NCBI GenBank assembly: GCA_036873135.1
Contig: JAPTYO010000010.1
Span: forward strand, 22,127,772-22,191,771
Direction: 5' to 3'
Source of the DNA: Clarkia xantiana subsp. parviflora
Lineage: Eukaryota > Streptophyta > Magnoliopsida > Myrtales > Onagraceae
DNA length: 64,000 bases
Shown: piece by piece, positions 60,918-64,000 of the stretch
Position numbering within the stretch: the stretch's first letter is position 1
Layout of the letters: every line of letters starts with the position of its first letter
Notes under the pieces: model-generated
What the model was told of the DNA's origin: nothing
Seen by the model: the letters and a program-made list of their open reading frames with translations, nothing else
The model's database searches: none
Made by a program: the position numbers and the translations under genes

Positions 60918-62860
60918 GCTCGTACAGGTAGGTGTACGAGGTCCATCCACAAGAAGAAAAGAAGAAATGGATTTGGACCAATTTAATTTGTGAACATTGG
61001 GTTGGGCTTGATTTGGTTTTGTGTAGCGGCATTTTGGTGGTGATGATTAGTCGGGGTTTGTATAGCGATTGAAGGTGTGTGAATATATTTTGAGTGGTAG
61101 AAGTGGTTGGTGGTGCCAAATAGAGTCATATACTGTTTTTTGTTTCTTATACGACGTTTTTTGTTTCTCCAAGGATGCGACATTGTTTTGGTTGGTTGGG
61201 ATTTCATATTGGGTGAAAACAATGATTCTTTTATTGATCATGTATCAGTAGCTTTTTCTCATTTTGGTATAATATATATGGTGTAAAAGAGCATCATTGT
61301 ACTTCATTTTGATGCAACTTCAGTATCTCAATGCATCTTTATTCATTTGAATGGTACATTAGTAGTAGCTGTGTGTATATATATGTCATGTGCATGGTCC
61401 GCCGTAGTGGCCACGTCAGACAGTTATATGTCCCTTTTGTTGTTGTTGTTTTTTTTTTATAAATATATATTTTCATATACATGAGGCACGATTTTAGGTA
61501 GGAGAGCTTAGGGACAATCTCCATTTCTCTCCTCCCCACCCACCAACTAACCCCAAGATTTACGCCACGGATATAGGGGTTGACAGTCTCTCACCATTAG
61601 TACACTCACACCGTACTTCTTTGTAATGAAATGATAGTGGCAGTTTTGGTCAGTCCGCTATGTTGATTTATTCGCAAATCAAACATTTGAAAAATCAGCG
61701 AGTTCGGATCTCCTCCCACTTAGTCAAATATATATGAAACACAAAACAAATATAATGATGGATTAAGGGGGCATAGTTATAGTTACATTTGCCGTAGCTC
61801 TATATATGATAACTACATATCAATTGACCGGTGCAGTCCTTTTACGTTACATAATTCTGGCTAGAATCAATCTCTCCTCAAATTCGAACCGCAACCAATT
61901 AAGTAGAGCATCTAATACCCGATAAATATTACTATTCATTCTACGTACCCTACTTACTAATAATTGAAAGGGACCGACCTTATTACGAAGCCGACGTCAA
62001 TTAGCATCTCAACCACAACCTTAACAAGCGCTTATCCCAATTATCAGTCTTATTAATTAACAATTTGATGCTTCTGTAAAGTTCACACCAACTGGCTCAA
62101 TTTTGAAGTGGAGTATACATATACGTATCGAATATCTTTAATAGTATGTAAAAAATAAGATCATTCATTTAACTAGGTGACTCATAAATTTTGCAAACTC
62201 TTATACAAATTTCATCAATACTATTAAGCCTTGGATAATCTTTAATATTGCTAGAAACTTCTTTGTTTAATAATATTCTAGAGATAAATCATAAAAATAA
62301 TGCAACTTTTGATGTTACATGTTGATCTAATTATTAGCTAGGTCATATATATCATTATTATGCCAGCACATGATTACAAAGAAGCCAAACTATATTTTTT
62401 TTTTAATTATATATATATATATATAGCACACTAAATAATCATAACTAAAAGTATGGACAGCTATGAAAAATCAAAGTGGAGATATGGAGCTATATAGAGT
62501 AAGACAAATTAGGTTCACATGAAGAACATATACATTCCAATTACATATTGGGAGTATATGTGCCCCTCGCTGGTGGAGAATATATATAACCTTCTTCTTT
62601 TGATGATATAATAATATGTAGATTTGTTTCTCCACATAAAATAAAATAATAATAAATCTAATGTTGATCGGATAAAAGTTGTAAGGTCATCACTTCTATT
62701 TTCTATCGACGTTATAGAAATACACCACCTTAAGGGAGGATTGTTATATTAGTAGTAGTTTCAACTTTCAACAAGTAATTCCATATTACTAAGCATTTAA
62801 AAATGAAGCAGGCTTAAGAAAGAATTGTACTTACGTACGTACGTGTGACATGCAGGGAGG
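60918..62860. other. Villin 3' UTR and AT-rich spacer
   Basis: The 3' UTR probably reaches about 61250-61330. Beyond it no gene is recognised. A (TA)n run lies at about 62407-62425. Confidence 0.4.
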
Positions 62861-62872
62861 GGAACAGAAAAG

Positions 62873-62995
62873 TGCACTGGTGGTTCAGCGTCTCATCCAT
62901 TAACCACAGATTAGAGGTTCAATTCTCGCTAATGACTATGAGAATGAAAAATAATTTATAGCCAACACTTGTTGTTAAGTTTTATTATATTGAAT
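62873..62995 (+). mobile_element. Possible tRNA-derived SINE
   Basis: TGGTTCAGCG (62881-62890) resembles a pol III A box. GGTTCAATTC (62916-62925), 35 bases on, resembles a B box (consensus GGTTCGANTCC). The spacing fits a tRNA-like SINE head. The 3' end is AT-rich with an unclear boundary, and no target duplication was found. It does not fold convincingly into a functional tRNA by eye. Confidence 0.45.
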
Positions 62996-63658
62996 GTTTT
63001 ATTAAAATCATGTACTGATCTATGTATATATGCGTATAAATAATTAATGAGAAAATATAATAAGTACAATGAATAGCTTGAAACAATAAGAATTGGTCAA
63101 AATTAGTAACTTAGAAAAAAAAAATAGAACAATAAATAGCTTATATTATCTTTCTTATATATCAATACCTTAGTTGTCAATCAGTAGCTGAGAGATAAAT
63201 TATTAGATAGATCCAGTCCGCCACCTCACTATACGGATCAGCCAATAAAAAACAGACACGTCGTAAATGTATTATAAATCAGAGATCAGAGGCAGAGCCC
63301 TGTCTCAAATTACTATTTTATTTAAGAAATAAAAATACTAAAGAGTTGGGTGGCCCACCAAAAAGTAAAACTCTTCTCTCTCCTTTTATCACTTTTCTAT
63401 GTTATCTGCTTCTTCTTTTTAACGAAACAGATTTCTCAATTTCGGGTCTTTTTTCTATCTTTGTATTTGTCAAAATAAAGCTATAGATCTGATTATTAGG
63501 GAAAACGTATGATTACAACAGACTTCAGATGGGCAAAATTAAGCACATCCGGTTTATAGCTATGACTCATAAGTATATTTGTTAGCTTTTATGGAGATTA
63601 TAGGGGCAAGTCCACACTCTGGACCTCATATAGCTCAGTCCATATATATATATATATA
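62996..63658. other. AT-rich spacer left of Helitron H4
   Basis: No gene recognised. A less AT-rich patch at 63205-63370 includes a pyrimidine-rich CTCTTCTCTCTCC and could belong to a promoter or another element, but nothing further supports this. Confidence 0.3.
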
Positions 63659-64000
63659 CTAGTTATTAACGCGTGCGTTGCACGCGCATCGATTATTTAA
63701 ATTATAAAATACATAATCTATTAAGTTTATCAATATTTATAACTAATCAAAATACAATATAAGCAAGTTAATTCATTGTGAGAAACGAATTCATGTGATA
63801 GAGAAGAACGACACAACGTAATTCAAAACGTGAGTAATATAATAGGATAATTAAGTACAAAATTAACTATTGTCTCCAGTTATGGTACTAAGTTAGCCTT
63901 ACAGTTAGATCTATAAATGAGTTGGGTCGAGCATTACGTGGGTCATTGACGACTCAGTTGTATCTAAATCATTAACTTGAGGTGTCAAGAATGTAAACTT
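63659..64000 (-). mobile_element. Helitron H4, 3' terminus (minus strand, runs off the window)
   Basis: On the minus strand a perfect 7-bp stem hairpin CGCGTGC-AAC-GCACGCG is followed by TTAATAA, CTAG (63659-63662) and T. This is the hairpin-CTAG-T arrangement of Helitron 3' ends. The rest of the element would lie to the right, beyond the window. Confidence 0.6.

Noticed and set aside
62873..62995. Functional tRNA gene
   Set aside because: Only the internal promoter-like boxes are visible. A proper cloverleaf with acceptor stem could not be drawn, so a SINE is more likely.

Overview
This is a plant nuclear window, almost certainly from a eudicot. It has intron-rich genes with GT-AG splicing, AT-rich spacers, and many Copia, LINE, Helitron, hAT and MULE-type elements. 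There is no prokaryotic gene organisation. Four host genes are recognisable, all on the + strand: (1) the C-terminal half of an EFR3/SEMI-ROLLED LEAF 2-like gene (1-2595, cut by the window edge); (2) a complete STELLO (DUF288) Golgi protein gene (24586-27845, 769 aa); (3) a complete CTU2/NCS2 tRNA 2-thiolation gene (48279-51108, 456 aa); (4) a complete villin gene (54417-60917, 23 coding exons, 960 aa). I reconstructed the exons by hand, keeping reading phase across GT-AG junctions. From memory, villin, STELLO and EFR3-like genes are also neighbours on Arabidopsis chromosome 2, so this looks like a conserved block expanded by transposons.

Layout. 2946-10309: Copia element A (minus strand, 5-bp target duplication GAAGT), with two hAT-type MITEs in its pol region and one MULE-like element in each LTR. 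10490-15681: two candidate Helitrons (H1, H2) separated by a duplicated first-exon-like segment; H1 contains a ~720-bp tandem duplication and ends in a ~485-bp palindrome. 15979-17300: a possible second exon and a broken methyltransferase (PMT) fragment. 17877-~24000: a degenerate L1-type LINE (minus). 24586-27845: STELLO. 28290-29150: a broken fragment of the Mg-chelatase H subunit gene (minus), then a Copia scrap. 31166-45325: old Copia element B (plus, TSD ATATG) carrying younger Copia element C (31788-40835, minus, TSD ATATA, 600-bp LTRs), which itself contains a hAT MITE (33141-33783). 46800-47129: a truncated LINE tail and a Helitron 3' end. 48279-51108: CTU2. 51365-52682: two hAT MITEs in the CTU2-villin spacer. 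54417-60917: villin. 60918-64000: AT-rich spacer with a SINE-like sequence and a Helitron 3' terminus facing left at 63659.

The host genes do not form one pathway. EFR3-like proteins anchor the PI4-kinase complex at the plasma membrane, STELLO helps assemble cellulose synthase complexes in the Golgi, CTU2 thiolates wobble uridines in cytosolic tRNAs, and villin bundles and severs actin. No clearly new biochemical system is visible. The most unusual signals are structural: paired MULE insertions three bases apart in the two LTRs of one retrotransposon, the long palindrome at 12.3-12.8 kb, and the duplicated exon bracketed by two Helitrons at equivalent sites.
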